A DNA stretch of 64,000 bases from Paragonimus skrjabini miyazakii (GCA_014338405.1 JTDE01000168.1:249804-313803), one strand, 5' to 3'; shown: positions 27,423 through 39,603, counted from the stretch's first letter. Numbers and translations are program-made. Notes: generated by a model from the letters alone, not told the origin.

Positions 27423-29990
27423 CTGTGTTACTGTTCTATTAAACTTATCTACGGATTGCCTGCAATCCTTTCTGAACTTATGAAGAAACTGCCATTATTA
27501 CTGTTTCATATAGCCACGTGGCGTTGCAATTGAACAAGCTGCAGATAGAGTAAGAGTTATCGCAAAGAATTTTAGTAGCAATTGGCTATACTGAGAATTT
27601 AGTAGACGTTTCCCAACAGGATGAACATGATTAACGAGGTGAATCAACCAACCCAAAATAAGGTTATATTTAGTCCAATAATTCAGTGACTACCTGGCGA
27701 ACTAACTCAGGCACAAATTAAGGTGTTTCTCCAGGTAGCTTATGTGCGGCTGCTTATTTGCAATATGTTCAACCTACTGTAGGACCAGATCTGTGTAATC
27801 CACAACGCAATTAGTGCAGATATTTTGCCTTCCACGTTGTCTGCCGGTTAACTCGCAGCTGCAGTGGCGTTTGCAATAACAGAATACAGCAACAATTGTC
27901 ACAGTTAGTAGGGCACGTATTGAGCTGGTTAAAAATGCTGATAATAAGGCGGTCCCAAACTAATGAACCAGCTGCAGGAAATTTTGCATTGTCAGTTGCT
28001 AAACACCTTATGACAACAGATCAGCAATGTAACTCGTTCACTGATCATTACTGAGATTCCCTTGGATACTACTTAAACACCACCTATAAATGATCGTAGC
28101 CGTTGCGGTGTCGTGGACTTTTCTGTCGGGCTGTTTAGTGGCAAGAATATACACTACTGACTAGCTGAGCTAACACGATCAAAATTTCTGTATGACGCTA
28201 CATTTCGAGTGGATGGCTGAAAAGTCTGTTAGAGTTTGAAAGCTGAGATCAATTGTGAGGGTTATTCAGCTTTTGTCATCCTACTTAACTCATTCCGAGT
28301 ATTGTTACGCAATCGTAACCTAAGGTTTCTGACATCCAACTAAACTATGTTAGTGGGAACTCGTCAGCTGATGATGACAACCGACGGTGTGTACAAAAAT
28401 AGTTGAACCAGCCCATCGGCTTGCCATACTCATGATATTTGTTTGAACGTATGCATGTCTACTCAAAATCTGTTTTTACTGGTCTGCCTCACATATTCTT
28501 TGAGGTTTACTTTGATAACTGATAAGAATAAACGATTCGTTGGCATACACAACATGGCCTGAGTGAGCTCGACTCGTACCAGGTTGACGTTAATCCATCA
28601 GAACTGCTTGAAGCCGACAATATTAATTACTGCATCGGTCCTACTTACTCATAGAGATTCTAATGGATTACCCTGTGGATAGCGGTTTAGCAAAATTTGT
28701 CTGTGCATATGCATTCTAACTCAACACCGTAAATCTTTCGAACTGACAGCATTTAATCGCTCAGGTTGGTAAATTTCCAGTTGCTTGCAAAATATTGATC
28801 CGGTGGTTTCAAATTTGTTGATAGATGAACGTTTGAATATAATCCTGCTCACCTTTTCATTAATGAGACCAGCTTATGTAAGTTACACGCGAAGAAAGAG
28901 GCTAAATTACTGCCGAACACAATTTCTGGAATACTCATCTAGTGATGCTTATAGGTCATAGAAAAGCTTCGAATTATCTTTCAAACACTGGATTTTATTT
29001 TCGCATAACGCACCAACTTTGTTTCATTGTATTTTTTGACCATGATAATGGAAATACGATTAACTAAAATCCAATATTTGCCACCCAACTGTCTTACTGG
29101 GCACAATCTTTGATACAGCTGAATTGAAGCAGCTGCAGATTCCGAAGTGTGCTGAACACTGTAAACTATCGAAGAGAAATCGTGCCAGAACCTGGCTGTG
29201 ACAAACGCGAACGCTTACGAAATAAATAAAATCTGACCAACATCACAAAAGGTAACACTGATGTGTAACCGTCATACATCCATGAGAAGTTTAATTGTAG
29301 TTAGACAAAGAAGGCGACAGATGAAAGTTGATAAATGAAAACGATTTCAAAAGGCAAATACTCAACGTCATCTGCACTCGGTATCATTTAAACAGTGCGA
29401 TAGCATCTGTGCATTTCTCACTGTCTCCATTTATCAACTGTTTTTACTTTACAGACTGTGTCCCCCCGATAAAACAGGAGCTTTTATCTCACCGAACCTG
29501 ATTGAGTATGAACTCACTTGTCCCCCAAAACACAGATTTTTAAGGCATGCTGGCTCCGGCCGAATAAAGAATACGACCAACGTCGACTAGCTAAGTGCTA
29601 ACTGACTTCAAAGTGCCATAATTTTATGGCTGGCTATTCCAAAATCAACAGCTAGCAGCTCCGCCACCTCTTTTTGGTTTACATAAGCACAAAAATGAGA
29701 CAGATACCATGAATAACAATAATACTATGTTTCGATTATGAAAAATGATGGTGGTTTGAGCTGAGTTAAATGGTTTTGTAATGCTGTTTTCATGTATTGT
29801 GAAAGGAATTCACACCCAGTCAACCCTCCAAACAGCTGGTGCACAGATAGCTCCCCCTTTTCTGCTTCCTTGTTGACAAGTTTATTTCAGTGTGTTACTT
29901 GTTAGTTGAAGCTTCAAAAACCTCTCAGTACAGCCATTGCTTCTCAACATGTCCACAGTGAATGCCATCTTCAGTGTTAAGCGGTCTTAC
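27423..29990. other. Non-coding stretch
   Basis: There is a SINE-like tail near 28135-28175 (gcaagaatacactactgac). No exon with two credible splice sites was identified. Confidence 0.45.
28110..28190 (+). repeat. SINE-like tail fragment
   Basis: It shares the caagaatacactactgact core with the fragments near 25600 and 44870. No tRNA-like head is visible, so this is probably a truncated copy. Confidence 0.3.
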
Positions 29991-30210
29991 CTACGGACTC
30001 TTTCTGCTTAGATTTTAACCTGCGAATCAAATTACGTTTGTGTCGTAGAGATAAAAGTTTGAAATAGGGTTTACGGATCAGCCTAAATTTTCTTCCGACG
30101 CACTTTGCGTAGCAAGTCATCGCTATTTCTTCTCTTTGTCTGAACATCCAGGAAGGAAAGAAGGTTCTCATTGTCCGTTTGACAGCTAAAACTGACTGTT
30201 TCACGGACAT
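29991..30210 (-). CDS. Candidate first coding exon with ATG, basic protein
   Basis: Minus-strand ATG exon of 73 codons ending at a near-perfect donor (GTAG then GTAAGA) in phase 1. The encoded N-terminus (MSVKQSVLAVKRTMRTF) and the rest are very rich in Arg and Lys, as in some ribosomal, nucleolar or mitochondrial proteins; no family is recognised. The partner exons, at lower coordinates, were not found with certainty. The start faces away from the plus-strand candidate exon at 30756. Confidence 0.45.
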
Positions 30211-30755
30211 GTTTATATCAGCATTTTGTTCTTCAAGTCAAGAAGATCCAACTAGTTGCTTAGTTTTCTTCTGGCGGCGAAAATCCGATCAGTTAATGAA
30301 TTCAGCTAACTCAGACAGTGAGAGCATTTTGTTTGGTTAATAAGTGATCCCAAACCTTAAATGTTGTTGGGATGTTTGTGGTTTAGGCAGCACCCAGAAA
30401 ACTGATAAACGCTTGGGGTGGATTGAAGTTTGACAATAAAATTTGTTTTTATTATCCTTTTTCGTCTCGGGTAACAATTAATTATTTACAAAGCTAAGTA
30501 ACTAAATCAGGGGCTGAAAACAGGTAACTGTCGTTAACAGTTTACTAAAACATTTTATCGGACATTAGGTTTGATCTACTGCAAGCAGACTTAAAGGGTG
30601 AGCCAAATGATTGTATAATCAGATGCTGATGGCAAGGCTTCGACGAAGAGTTTTAACTTATAGTATCCGTTATTGTTCGCTACCACATGAGGGATCCAAT
30701 AACCTTACTTCGAGGCTAAAATGACGTAGCTGAAATTCAACCATATTTCGGCCAG
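30211..30755. promoter_or_regulatory. Possible divergent promoter region
   Basis: About 0.5 kb separates a minus-strand ATG exon from a plus-strand candidate exon. No core promoter element is certain. The assignment rests only on the divergent layout, and the plus exon begins after an acceptor, so its own first exon would have to lie here too. Confidence 0.2.
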
Positions 30756-30934
30756 CTGTGAAAGCTGATTTACTCAAAAGCAAACGAATACTAACGGCTA
30801 ACCTCGGTGATATTTTCGAACGACAAAATCTTGAAAAGGAATCTTTTGATTCCTGCATGCATGCATTTGACACCAGAATGATGATCAATCCTTCTTTGGG
30901 TTTTACCGATAGTGAAAAAGTATTTTTCGTGGAG
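30756..30934 (+). CDS. Candidate internal exon a, unidentified plus-strand gene
   Basis: Open segment after an acceptor (atatttcggccag), ending at an excellent donor (GTGGAG then GTATGT) in phase 0. The peptide is protein-like (ADLLKSKRILTANLGDIF...). It joins 33493 in phase. No domain is recognised. A minus-strand candidate exon lies just inside the following intron, so one of the two may be false. Confidence 0.4.
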
Positions 30935-31880
30935 GTATGTTTGGATCTTAACCACAGACTACGGAGTCTAATTTATGGTTTGCACGAGAAAGTAGAGAGT
31001 ATTCCCACAGACAACCCTCCGGTGAATGCGACACGCTTTCACCATGGAGACGTTTCTCCCTAGGAGCGGCACTTTTATATCTTAACATTTGATTACTGTG
31101 GGTGCACAACATTGAGCAAACCGAAGTTTCCTTATAAAAATCCAAAAATTGATCAAATAGACTGTGTTTTCAGTATCTCACAGCCCCTTCGGCTGCCTAA
31201 ATAGAAGCAGATGGTACAGTTACCCTCAGTTGAAGTTTGTTGTGAAAATAAGCAACCTTTGTACAATGGTGGAGTATACTGTGTACATATATATATGCAT
31301 TCAAGACATATGGAAGACATGCACTGAGAAGTAAAAGATTTTGTTAGTTAACACTCGTTTTTTTTTAAATTTTGTGTCCGTGTGTTTAATCTCCTAAGCC
31401 ATGATTTCCACCCCAAGGAATTTTTACTTTCGTCTGAAACTAGTTACATGCTCATGTGCGATCAGAATGTACAAAATGTTATTCCGAAGAAAGTCAGTTG
31501 ATTTTCATCTTCTCGCTGTCTTATTCAAACGATACTCCACGACCGGTTTCGTCCTTTTTTGACTCAGATAGAAACAGTTTGAATGGCAGATCGACCCCGC
31601 GACCCTTCGCGTTACGAGCCAACAGTACTAGTTGTTGCCACATTCTAGATTTATAATTGTATTTGATACAAGGTATTTCAATCATCTGAGCCACAGATAT
31701 ACATATACCGTTCAAACTGGAAGGTAGGAAAGAAATAGTTAAATAGTTAACGTGACAATAACGGACACTTGCTGCTACGTATTGTGATCTAGGAACGCTA
31801 GATTTCCCCCCTCATTTTGAATCAGCCACCAGTGATTAGTCTAACTCGATAAAATAATATGAACATACAGCTCCTAGAGT

Positions 31881-32110
31881 TCACTTGTTGGAATCATATT
31901 TTACGTAATCGAAATGGAGGAATGTCTTTGGTTCGCGGAACTGTGACGTATGCCGTAGCTGACTATAAGTCAACATTGAAGATCCCACCTCAGAAGTCTC
32001 AACGGATGGATGATGGACGTTAGTTTTACGAGTTCTACTAACTCGGAATTCCGAACAAACATCCTCGCAAAACTTCACACTCAGCCCGTTGGAGCCAGTA
32101 TACGGTTTTC
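31881..32110 (-). CDS. Candidate terminal exon, minus strand
   Basis: A very good acceptor (tttgttttgctctttgacttag) opens a 76-codon minus-strand segment that ends at TGA; it starts GKPYTGSNGLSVKF. It needs a preceding exon ending in phase 1, which was not identified. No AATAAA follows closely. It lies within the proposed intron between plus exons a and b. Confidence 0.4.
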
Positions 32111-33492
32111 CTAAGTCAAAGAGCAAAACAAATCTAAGACAGGTTAATTTATTAATCCAACTGAACAAACCTTGACTCAAGTTTCTACATCGGGTGTAAG
32201 CTAACTTTTGACTTACCACAGTAATCTATGAGAATGTTTTCAGCGACCATATATTTTAGTGAACCGTCACAAGGTCAGTACTTAAGCAAGTTTAGTTTTA
32301 TTTAGAAAAAATAAACCAAAGTTATCTTCTTGTGTGGACTGAACTCATTTCGATCTCAACATTTGTTTCATGTATGATTATGTGAGGCTATTTTACTCAA
32401 CGAAGGCATCTGATAGAAATATTTCGAAGCCCTCAAAAATGTAGTCCAGATGAGAATTTTGTTCTTAAGAGCGTGGATCGCCAACACAGAAACTTAGGGA
32501 CAATGTTGTTGTTAAATCTGTGCCAGCCAGAATTTTTCAGTGAATTCAGACACCAACATGAAACATCAGTGTTGATCATCTCAACAAAGATAACATCTGC
32601 AGTCAGTCGTACGTAACTGGAATAATCAGCTTGTGCAATCGAAGGACAATAGTTTTAGCGGAAAGTAAACGGCAAAAGACGAACCATACAACAACCAAAC
32701 TTTTGAAGCCGCGTCACAAAACCTGTGTCGTATGATTAATAAATTAGTTTACCTTACCTGTTTATTTACTGTCAGTCGTTAGCTTGAAGTGGTCTCCGAC
32801 GTGACATGACTCCACTCCAGAGCCCGTATATAACTGAATAATAAACATTAATAACCACAATCGAAGCAAATGGTTAATGACAAACAACACGGGGCAGCCA
32901 TAAACAAGATGTTCTCGTTGCTGAAATTTGGGTAGTAAACTCTATTGCGCATTATAGGTGAACTAAATTGTCCTGTGCAAACTGTAGATTAAAGGATGCG
33001 CAAACATTGAGGGGTACGGAGAGCCTCAGCACCTAGGTCAAATCAAAAACTGGTATACCTAAAGTCGTGTCATTTTCAAATGTGCGACAGAACACGATAA
33101 CCTATGAATGCAAAAAGTATGGGGAATATGATAAATCTCCAGAAAAGCAAGAAATCGTACACGGCTTAATATTATCAGTCAAATTTTTATCAGCAGCCAA
33201 ATACGAACTTCAAACCCTTCACGCACAATGGACCAACGAATAACAGGCATACGCGTCAGTATATCAAATTCAACTTATTACCACCAAGTCACGGAAATAT
33301 CCAACGTACGTCATTTCTATGCGTAAATGTCGAGGGATATCGTCTAACCAAAGTAGCTTCAATGAACACAAACGAGGTTGCGTAGGTGGCAAGTGATGTT
33401 ACGACTTATTACTTGAGTTATCTAGGTGTTCTGTTGATTGAAATGTTGAGTGGTCGATAAAGTCTGGATTTATGCATCCTGGGGATCCACAG
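32111..33492. other. Non-coding stretch
   Basis: AT-rich sequence with no supported exon, repeat or RNA. Confidence 0.5.
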
Positions 33493-33708
33493 ACCATAAA
33501 TTTTATTTATGTTCCCTTTCTAATTGCGAACGCGCTTGTATTGCTTGAACACGTTACATCAGTATTACACGAAGAACTAGTTCGAATCAGAAGGCAGCAT
33601 CAGCGCAATAAAAATAGAAAGCCAACAGCTACTGATATAGTTTCACTAATTTCGGAAATTTTGCAGAATGACTCAACCGATCAAACGCAACTCGAAATTT
33701 CATGTTCA
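33493..33708 (+). CDS. Candidate exon b, unidentified plus-strand gene
   Basis: It follows a CAG acceptor lacking a strong pyrimidine tract and is entered in phase 0, matching exon a. It encodes a hydrophobic start (IYVPFLIANALVLLEHV), then a basic patch (RIRRQHQRNKNRK). The frame either stops at 33741 or leaves by a weak donor (GTACTT) at 33709 in phase 0. The hydrophobic part is amphipathic enough to be a helix and need not be a membrane segment. The family is unknown. Confidence 0.35.
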
Positions 33709-33820
33709 GTACTTTACTATCACCTTCAGCCTCATGAATGAAAAAAAGTTACAAGATGTCGGTACCAAATTTAGTGCGATTGAAGTCAAACAGTTTGGGC
33801 GTCGTATTTAACGTGTTACT

Positions 33821-34050
33821 GGTAAATGGATTGAGAATAACACAACGTTACAAGCAAGTTGTGACACCCTATGTTTCAACCATCTCGGGTGGCCTTCCTC
33901 AGGAGTGTTGTAGTCGAACTCACATTAACAACATTTCCTTTGTTAATGTGATTTCAATTACAACACTCCTGAGGAAGGCCACCCGAGGTGGTTGAAATAT
34001 AGAGTGTCACAACTTGCTTGTAACGTTGTGTTATTTTCAATCCATTTACC
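33821..34050. repeat. 230-bp near-perfect inverted repeat (hairpin)
   Basis: Two 111-base arms (33821-33931 and 33940-34050) are reverse complements at 104 of 111 positions, with no net indel and an 8-base loop. Six of the seven mismatches are transitions. The RNA from either strand would fold into a long stable stem. It lies 112 bases after candidate exon b, in an intron or a 3' UTR. It may be a foldback element or palindromic MITE; no target-site duplication was established. Confidence 0.95.
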
Positions 34051-35084
34051 AAGAAAAAGTTACCTCAGATACTTCGGGTTTAAGGTTCTTGTTATTTTTA
34101 CCTATACGTCTTTTGCCTAAGGAATACCTGAGGAACCTGAGATGCTTGAAGACCTGACAGTCGTTCTTACTTTATATTACGAAGTCACTCCCATGCAAAC
34201 TTGCTGGCTTATTGTCATCTCTGGATTTGGGTTTGTTTGTTGATACCTTTTCGAATATATTGAAACTTTTCATGTTGTCCCTTTAGTGCTCAGGTCGTTT
34301 TAACCTGTGTGACTGCATTATTTCGGAATAACTACAATTAACTTGATAAGAAGAGACAGATTATAGCTAAGCGGTATCTAATCGCACTTGTGATCATAAA
34401 ATATCCCTCTCTCAATCAAACATTACAGGTATCACACTTTCAAGCCTTTAGAATGTTTTGGAACTGAACATCCATCCAGATAGTAGGGGTAACAGATGTG
34501 TGCTGCATTGGAGCGCACACGAGCTATCTGTAGCTGAAATGTGTTATAACGATTTGATAAACAGATACTGAGTGCGACTGGATATGGACAGTCATTCTTG
34601 ACGAAAAGCTCTACAGGTTTTTTTTATTGTGTCAACCAATCCCACCTCCTGGGTTTATATAAAACTATTTAGGAGACTCGAAATAAAGGAAACCCAGAAA
34701 AACGGAGTAACTATTCAAAAGAGACGGCCGATAACTATAGATGGCTGGGTAAATAAATATCCGCATAGTAATTTCTGTCCCCTACAGTTAAAGGACTCTT
34801 CCTCAGTTGGATTAAGTGGCATTGAGAAACATTTTTGAGATTGAGAGGTTAGATTTAAAACGGAAATATAATTTGAGTGCGGTGCCATGCAGAACGCAAA
34901 TGTGAACAAGGTTCAGGAAATTCCAACTGTATGCCCTCGAATACGACGGCAGACCACTTTATCAAACGTTGTTGTTTGATGACCGGAAAGTCAGCGTCTA
35001 TGTACTCATGAATGCAGGATACATAGTAATCGCCCAAATGTTTATAACCACTTTACTGCTCTCAGCTGATTGCTTGGTTGACAG
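34051..35084. other. Non-coding stretch with chance frames
   Basis: A minus-strand 60-codon frame (34855-35037) looks protein-like but has no clear acceptor and donor. Nothing else was recognised. Confidence 0.4.
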
Positions 35085-35126
35085 GATTTTGTACGAGATA
35101 CTGCGACACCGTTCACGTACCTAGGT
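35085..35126 (+). CDS. Candidate 42-base micro-exon c
   Basis: It lies between a pyrimidine-bearing acceptor (gattgcttggttgacag) and a strong donor (GTGAGT). It is open in phase 0-0, matching candidate exons b and d, and encodes DFVRDTATPFTYLG. Very short exons are easily found by chance, so this is tentative. Confidence 0.28.
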
Positions 35127-35920
35127 GTGAGTGATGTCTTGATAACAAATAGAGAAATCATCAGGTTAGCTATAATGCTGTTCTGATACTTTTTTATTCG
35201 GTATACTTATGATGAACCTTACCAGAATATTGAGAACAACGATTTGCTGAAAGCTTTTAACTTTACAAAGAATTGCTCACCAAAATGTGAAACAAAAGTT
35301 AATCTTGTAAAAGAAGCCACGAAACTAGGAGTTGTTATTTACAAGCAATATATATAGATTATATGATACACAATAAATGTCACAAACCGCAATTCTGAGG
35401 ACAAGTTATGTTGCACGATATGATCAGGTTTGTTCAAAAGATAGAGGTAGTTTTAACAGGCTCTGTAACCATAGAGCAATTTGAAGCGAACGTCACCGAA
35501 TGTGGGATTACCAAGATATTTTACTGACGTACTCGTATTATTAGTTCGAATTTGTTTTCTTTTAAGAACGCATCGTTGGGTTAAACACAAATATTTTATC
35601 TGATTGTATTTTTCTCTTCTTGTAAGTGAGTGACTGGCATAGAATGCACTCATCTTGTACTTGCTTTGTTCAGTCTTTCGACAGCGGATTGGTGCCTTTT
35701 TATGTTCTCGGAAAGTGTTTTTAATAAACGTGACATGACTGACAACCACTGAGGTAGGTGCATGAAAGATCTGACGGCATGGCATAGTTTGTGATACAAT
35801 CTACATGGCAAAGGATGAACATATTTCATTGTGGGTCAAAACGGGTGGACTTATTCAGATACTATCACTCAAAATCTTGACTCGAATGGAATCTTATTTC
35901 GTGTTACCTTTATCAACTAG

Positions 35921-36198
35921 GATTCGTTAATTGACAGCAGCGTTACTGTTGCCCTGACTATAATTGGTTTGCCTGTAAACAACCGGAACTGGAACAGAAA
36001 AACATCAGCGAGTAATCTGGGTGTAATGATGTTGATTTTCACTGTAGGTTTTTGTTTACTGACATTTAGAGCTCGCGGCAGTACGGTGGTACAGAAGCCG
36101 GACTATGAAACACACGACAGTGCGTTACTGTCCAGTGACCAGGAATACTCCTGTTTGGGTGTCGGTAACCCGATTATACTAAACCCGAAAATATCTTT
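35921..36198 (+). CDS. Transmembrane exon d, unidentified plus-strand gene
   Basis: A strong acceptor (gttacctttatcaactag) opens this exon in phase 0 and GTATGT closes it in phase 2. It encodes a basic juxtamembrane part (NRNWNRKTS), a hydrophobic helix (GVMMLIFTVGFCLL) and a polar tail. It joins 38037 exactly in phase, giving Phe at the junction. The KTS-x-(S/T) plus helix layout recalls the membrane anchor of CREB3-type bZIP factors, but no bZIP exon was found upstream, so this is only a hypothesis. Confidence 0.55.
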
Positions 36199-38036
36199 GT
36201 ATGTCATGTAGTTCGGAACTCCCTGCAAGTATATGAAATAAGGAAATGACTGCGGGACCTCTAATATGCTTGCTTTTGGATCATCGCGTTTATACCATGG
36301 GCACGTCTACTACCTTTATACCTGTTGCTGGATCTGGTTGCATCATCACTGGCAAATGCCACGGAGGTAAGTTTCCTGTTACATTATTTACTAACCGCAT
36401 CCGATACAAGAAGAAGACTGTGTTATCCTGCTGATTAAAACCAATAATCTAACGGATAAGAATTCCTTGTTCCGGTTAACCGCGTCAGTAACAGGGATTT
36501 GGACTATTTATATGATCGACTTGGAGTAGCTGGCTAGTAAACTGTTGGAGTTTGTTAACCAATCTTACTTCAGCTATCTTAGGGTAGCAGCATGGTCCCA
36601 AGTTAAGATGATAATGTGACAACCTCTCAATAACACAATAGGATGCTTCGCAGTGAAACTGATTTTACAGCTAAGCCGTCGGATTAAGAAAGGGTGACGA
36701 TGGACATTTAATAAAATATTGTGTTCTCTTAAAAACTGGACTCATCTGATTCAAAAGGGATTGTCAGAAAATTCACGCGCACAGTTTTCACAATATTGTC
36801 AAGTAGTTTTTCACAACCGTAGCAAACACTTGCTGACTGATTTAAGTAAGACTTCAATGTCTTTAAGAGGCATCCATTTATTGCAGTCAATCGTGCTTGT
36901 CTTTCGTCTCAACAATCGTACCAGCCTTATTTGTATATACAGGACAGATAATACAGTTACTAAGTAAATTGAACAAACTCTCACCTTGTTAAAACATACC
37001 TCAAAAATGTTTCTCCTATTACTACAATAACCACACTACACTTCACTCTTTACTCTTTCCAAACACGTTGCATGCCAAACTTACACCACCCTAGGAAACC
37101 TTTGTCATTGGTTTATATGCCTTTTAAATAATGAACTGCTTTGTTCAGTCGCACATGAGCGGATATTCAGCCGGTGGACGATTTAGTAAGCTGCATTTTA
37201 ATTATTTTCACATGGAAGTATTTTATAACTTGAAACAGGCAACAAATTATTACTGCAATGATCAAAGGGGGACAAACCAGGTTTTCAAAGCCTATGAATT
37301 GTAAGCTGAGTAAGAATCCACAAACAATGCCGTAAGATAGCCGGTTTATTTTTTTGTTATAATAGTACAGAGTCAGCGTTCAATGTGCAGTACATACAGC
37401 AGGTACCTTGACCATTTTATTTCAGTTTAGATCTCCCATCGGTCTCTATTACTTTTGGATGCCATGTGTCTGAAGTTGTTCATCCCTTTTTATGTGCGCT
37501 TTATCCTATGCCCAAGTGAAGTTTTACTGTCCAACTACGGGAATAGTGTCGAATTCGGTTTAGAGTATTAAAATTCCTAATCATTACCCGCATTTCTGAA
37601 AGGTGTATTTGAACTGAACAGCCAGATGGAAGCATGCACCAATTTACTGGGCAAATTCAAACGATATAATAATGTTTCTTTTTAAATACGATCAGCGTCA
37701 AATATTTTTTATGAATAACCGGACCACTTTGTTGAAAATAACGTTGCATTTTATTCTTTGTGTTACGACACACTTCAACATAAAGTGCTCCCTTCATGTG
37801 ATCAAACAAAATTGTTTCATATTTCGTCTTTTGTTTTTGTCGACTTTTCACCCAACACTACCCATTACTTAGTCTTTTAATCACCTTACTTATTCACTGG
37901 TTTAACTGCTTTTCTGGTACTACCATAGGTCGAATGACGAAGCATTTGACAATTCTTATTGTCATTTATGTCATTAGTGGTATACAGGGAAGGACGTCAC
38001 CCCGTTATATCTCATCACTTTGATTTCGATTCACAG
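36199..38036 (+). other. Intron between exons d and e
   Basis: It contains a strong lone donor at 36367 (GGAG then GTAAGT) and a possible extra exon at 36758-36845 (donor GTAAGA) whose phase does not fit exon e. Neither is supported enough to be called. Confidence 0.45.
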
Positions 38037-38214
38037 TTCTGTTATTGAGGCTGCACTTCCAGTCATGTTAGTTCCAGATACCGATTTACACCTTCAGTTA
38101 GAACAACATATGAACTTGCACACAGGGTTGATTTTATCCAATACTCATTGGTTAGCATCCAATTATTCCGAAACGATGAAAATCTTGATGGCGATGAACC
38201 GGCAACAAAATTGA
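38037..38214 (+). CDS. Terminal exon e, unidentified plus-strand gene
   Basis: It follows an acceptor preceded by pyrimidines (actttgatttcgattcacag), is entered in phase 2 and ends at TGA after about 59 codons. It contains an Asn-Tyr-Ser glycosylation sequon, sensible if this tail is lumenal. LQLEQHM followed later by SETMKILMAMNR loosely resembles the LxLQQHL...NETLK end of vertebrate CREB3L proteins as I remember it; this is weak evidence. An AATAAA lies 82 bases downstream. Confidence 0.6.
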
Positions 38215-38295
38215 AAATGTAGTGTATTTCTTTTTATAATGATTATGTATTTTTTGATTATCTGGATAGATCTAAAATGATTACTGACTTCTTTT

Positions 38296-38301
38296 AATAA
38301 A
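38296..38301 (+). promoter_or_regulatory. Poly(A) signal AATAAA after exon e
   Basis: A canonical hexamer in a thymine-rich 3' UTR context, shortly after the exon e stop. It supports a transcript end here. Confidence 0.55.
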
Positions 38302-39367
38302 GCCTGCGGTTCTGGGCATTATTTTGCATCACTACGCGAAACCAAACCACTTTATGCTTCTCAAAGTAAAATAAGATTTGGTCTTGCATATTGTCGGCTC
38401 GTTTGTGATGGCCTGCGAGTAGTTTAAAGCGGAATGCACAGATACCCATGATGTTTCTCAAAAATCGTATCCAGTTGATAGAGCCACTTAACCACATTTC
38501 ATATAAACTGATTTCTACATGCCAAAATTAAAACAGCTACGTGAAATAACTATCACATCTTTGAAATGTAGAGATTATTTACGTAGGGTAAAACCAGACT
38601 AGGACCAGTTCACGCATTCAAATTTTTGGTGTAGTGCAGCTGTTTGTAACATCAGACAAATATATTGCACCAGACACCATCAAATTGCGTCACAGTTTTT
38701 CGACAAATATACAGCCTGATTCAGGATTATTCGCCTACATCAAAGACTTCTTGGGCGGTGTACTTGGACTTAGGGTCAGCTAAACGAAATTAGACACCAG
38801 TTGTTACTATGTGTTACGGCTAGATCCTTCTTTCCGTATTTGTGCACCAAAATAAGTTTCGTCACAAATGTAAACGTAGTGCCGGGTGCGAACAAGTAAT
38901 TTTATCGTTTACTGACAACTAGGACCTGTAGGCCCCGTTGGACAAAATCGTATGTTCACATCCAACTAATCAATGCTTACCGTCCAAGGTTTTCCCATAT
39001 ATTGCTTCCCTTGTGAAAGCTGAGCAGAAGTAACATTTTTTCCCATGTATGCAACAATTTACTCATGTGGTAAAGCCTGTATGCTTGACGTCCTACTGGA
39101 TATTTTAGAGTGATCATTAGCCTTGATTTTTTCGTTAGTAATTATCGCATAATGTAGCAGTACTGGGACTGTTCAAAGTGTCCGAACTCGATGCTCCCTT
39201 AAACCAACGTTGAATGTTTTGTGAAGTGGACATACAACAAAGCTGGGAATATTCTGTTAGAAACAAAAGGACCGAAAAAGAAATAGCTTATGAACGTATG
39301 GTGGTCATTATTGTGTCCTTTTTAGAATGCAATATCTTTTGAGGAAGTACGAAGATTTTGGTTGTAG
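38302..39367. other. Intergenic stretch
   Basis: No gene, RNA or repeat was recognised. It would hold the promoter if the ATG exon at 39368 is a true first exon. Confidence 0.45.
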
Positions 39368-39516
39368 ATGCCTCCTCGAATAAATAAACCTCCCAGAACC
39401 ATACGAGAGACAGTTTCAAGACCTAAAATGGGTCCTATCTCCCTCAGGAATAAACTGTACGAAAGTCTTATCAGAGCAACTCCAATGTGGTCACGAGTTG
39501 ATTACAGGGCGGTTCG
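39368..39516 (+). CDS. Candidate first or early exon starting MPPRINK
   Basis: An ATG directly after a possible acceptor (gattttggttgtag) opens 49 complete codons of a basic, proline-bearing peptide (MPPRINKPPRTIRE...) up to a very good donor (CG then GTAAAG) in phase 2. Reading on, a TAA inside the donor is followed in the same frame by a further 116-codon open stretch to 39874. Removal of 87 bases (39517-39603) would join the two in frame. It also joins 55050 in phase. The family is unknown. Confidence 0.45.
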
Positions 39517-39603
39517 GTAAAGTATGCAAATTCATTCCCGAAAAATTTTCAAACGTCCTTGTGACAATCTAAACTCTGATCCAAACCCGACTAAGAAGCC
39601 TAG

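Noticed and set aside
33738..33995. Plus-strand 85-codon frame through the hairpin
   Set aside because: It is created by the inverted repeat and has no protein-like features.
35453..35785. Minus-strand 110-codon frame
   Set aside because: Basic and somewhat protein-like, but without a convincing acceptor, and it lies between stronger plus-strand exons.
36238..36366. Possible exon before a perfect GTAAGT donor
   Set aside because: No acceptor with a pyrimidine tract precedes it, and two frames compete.
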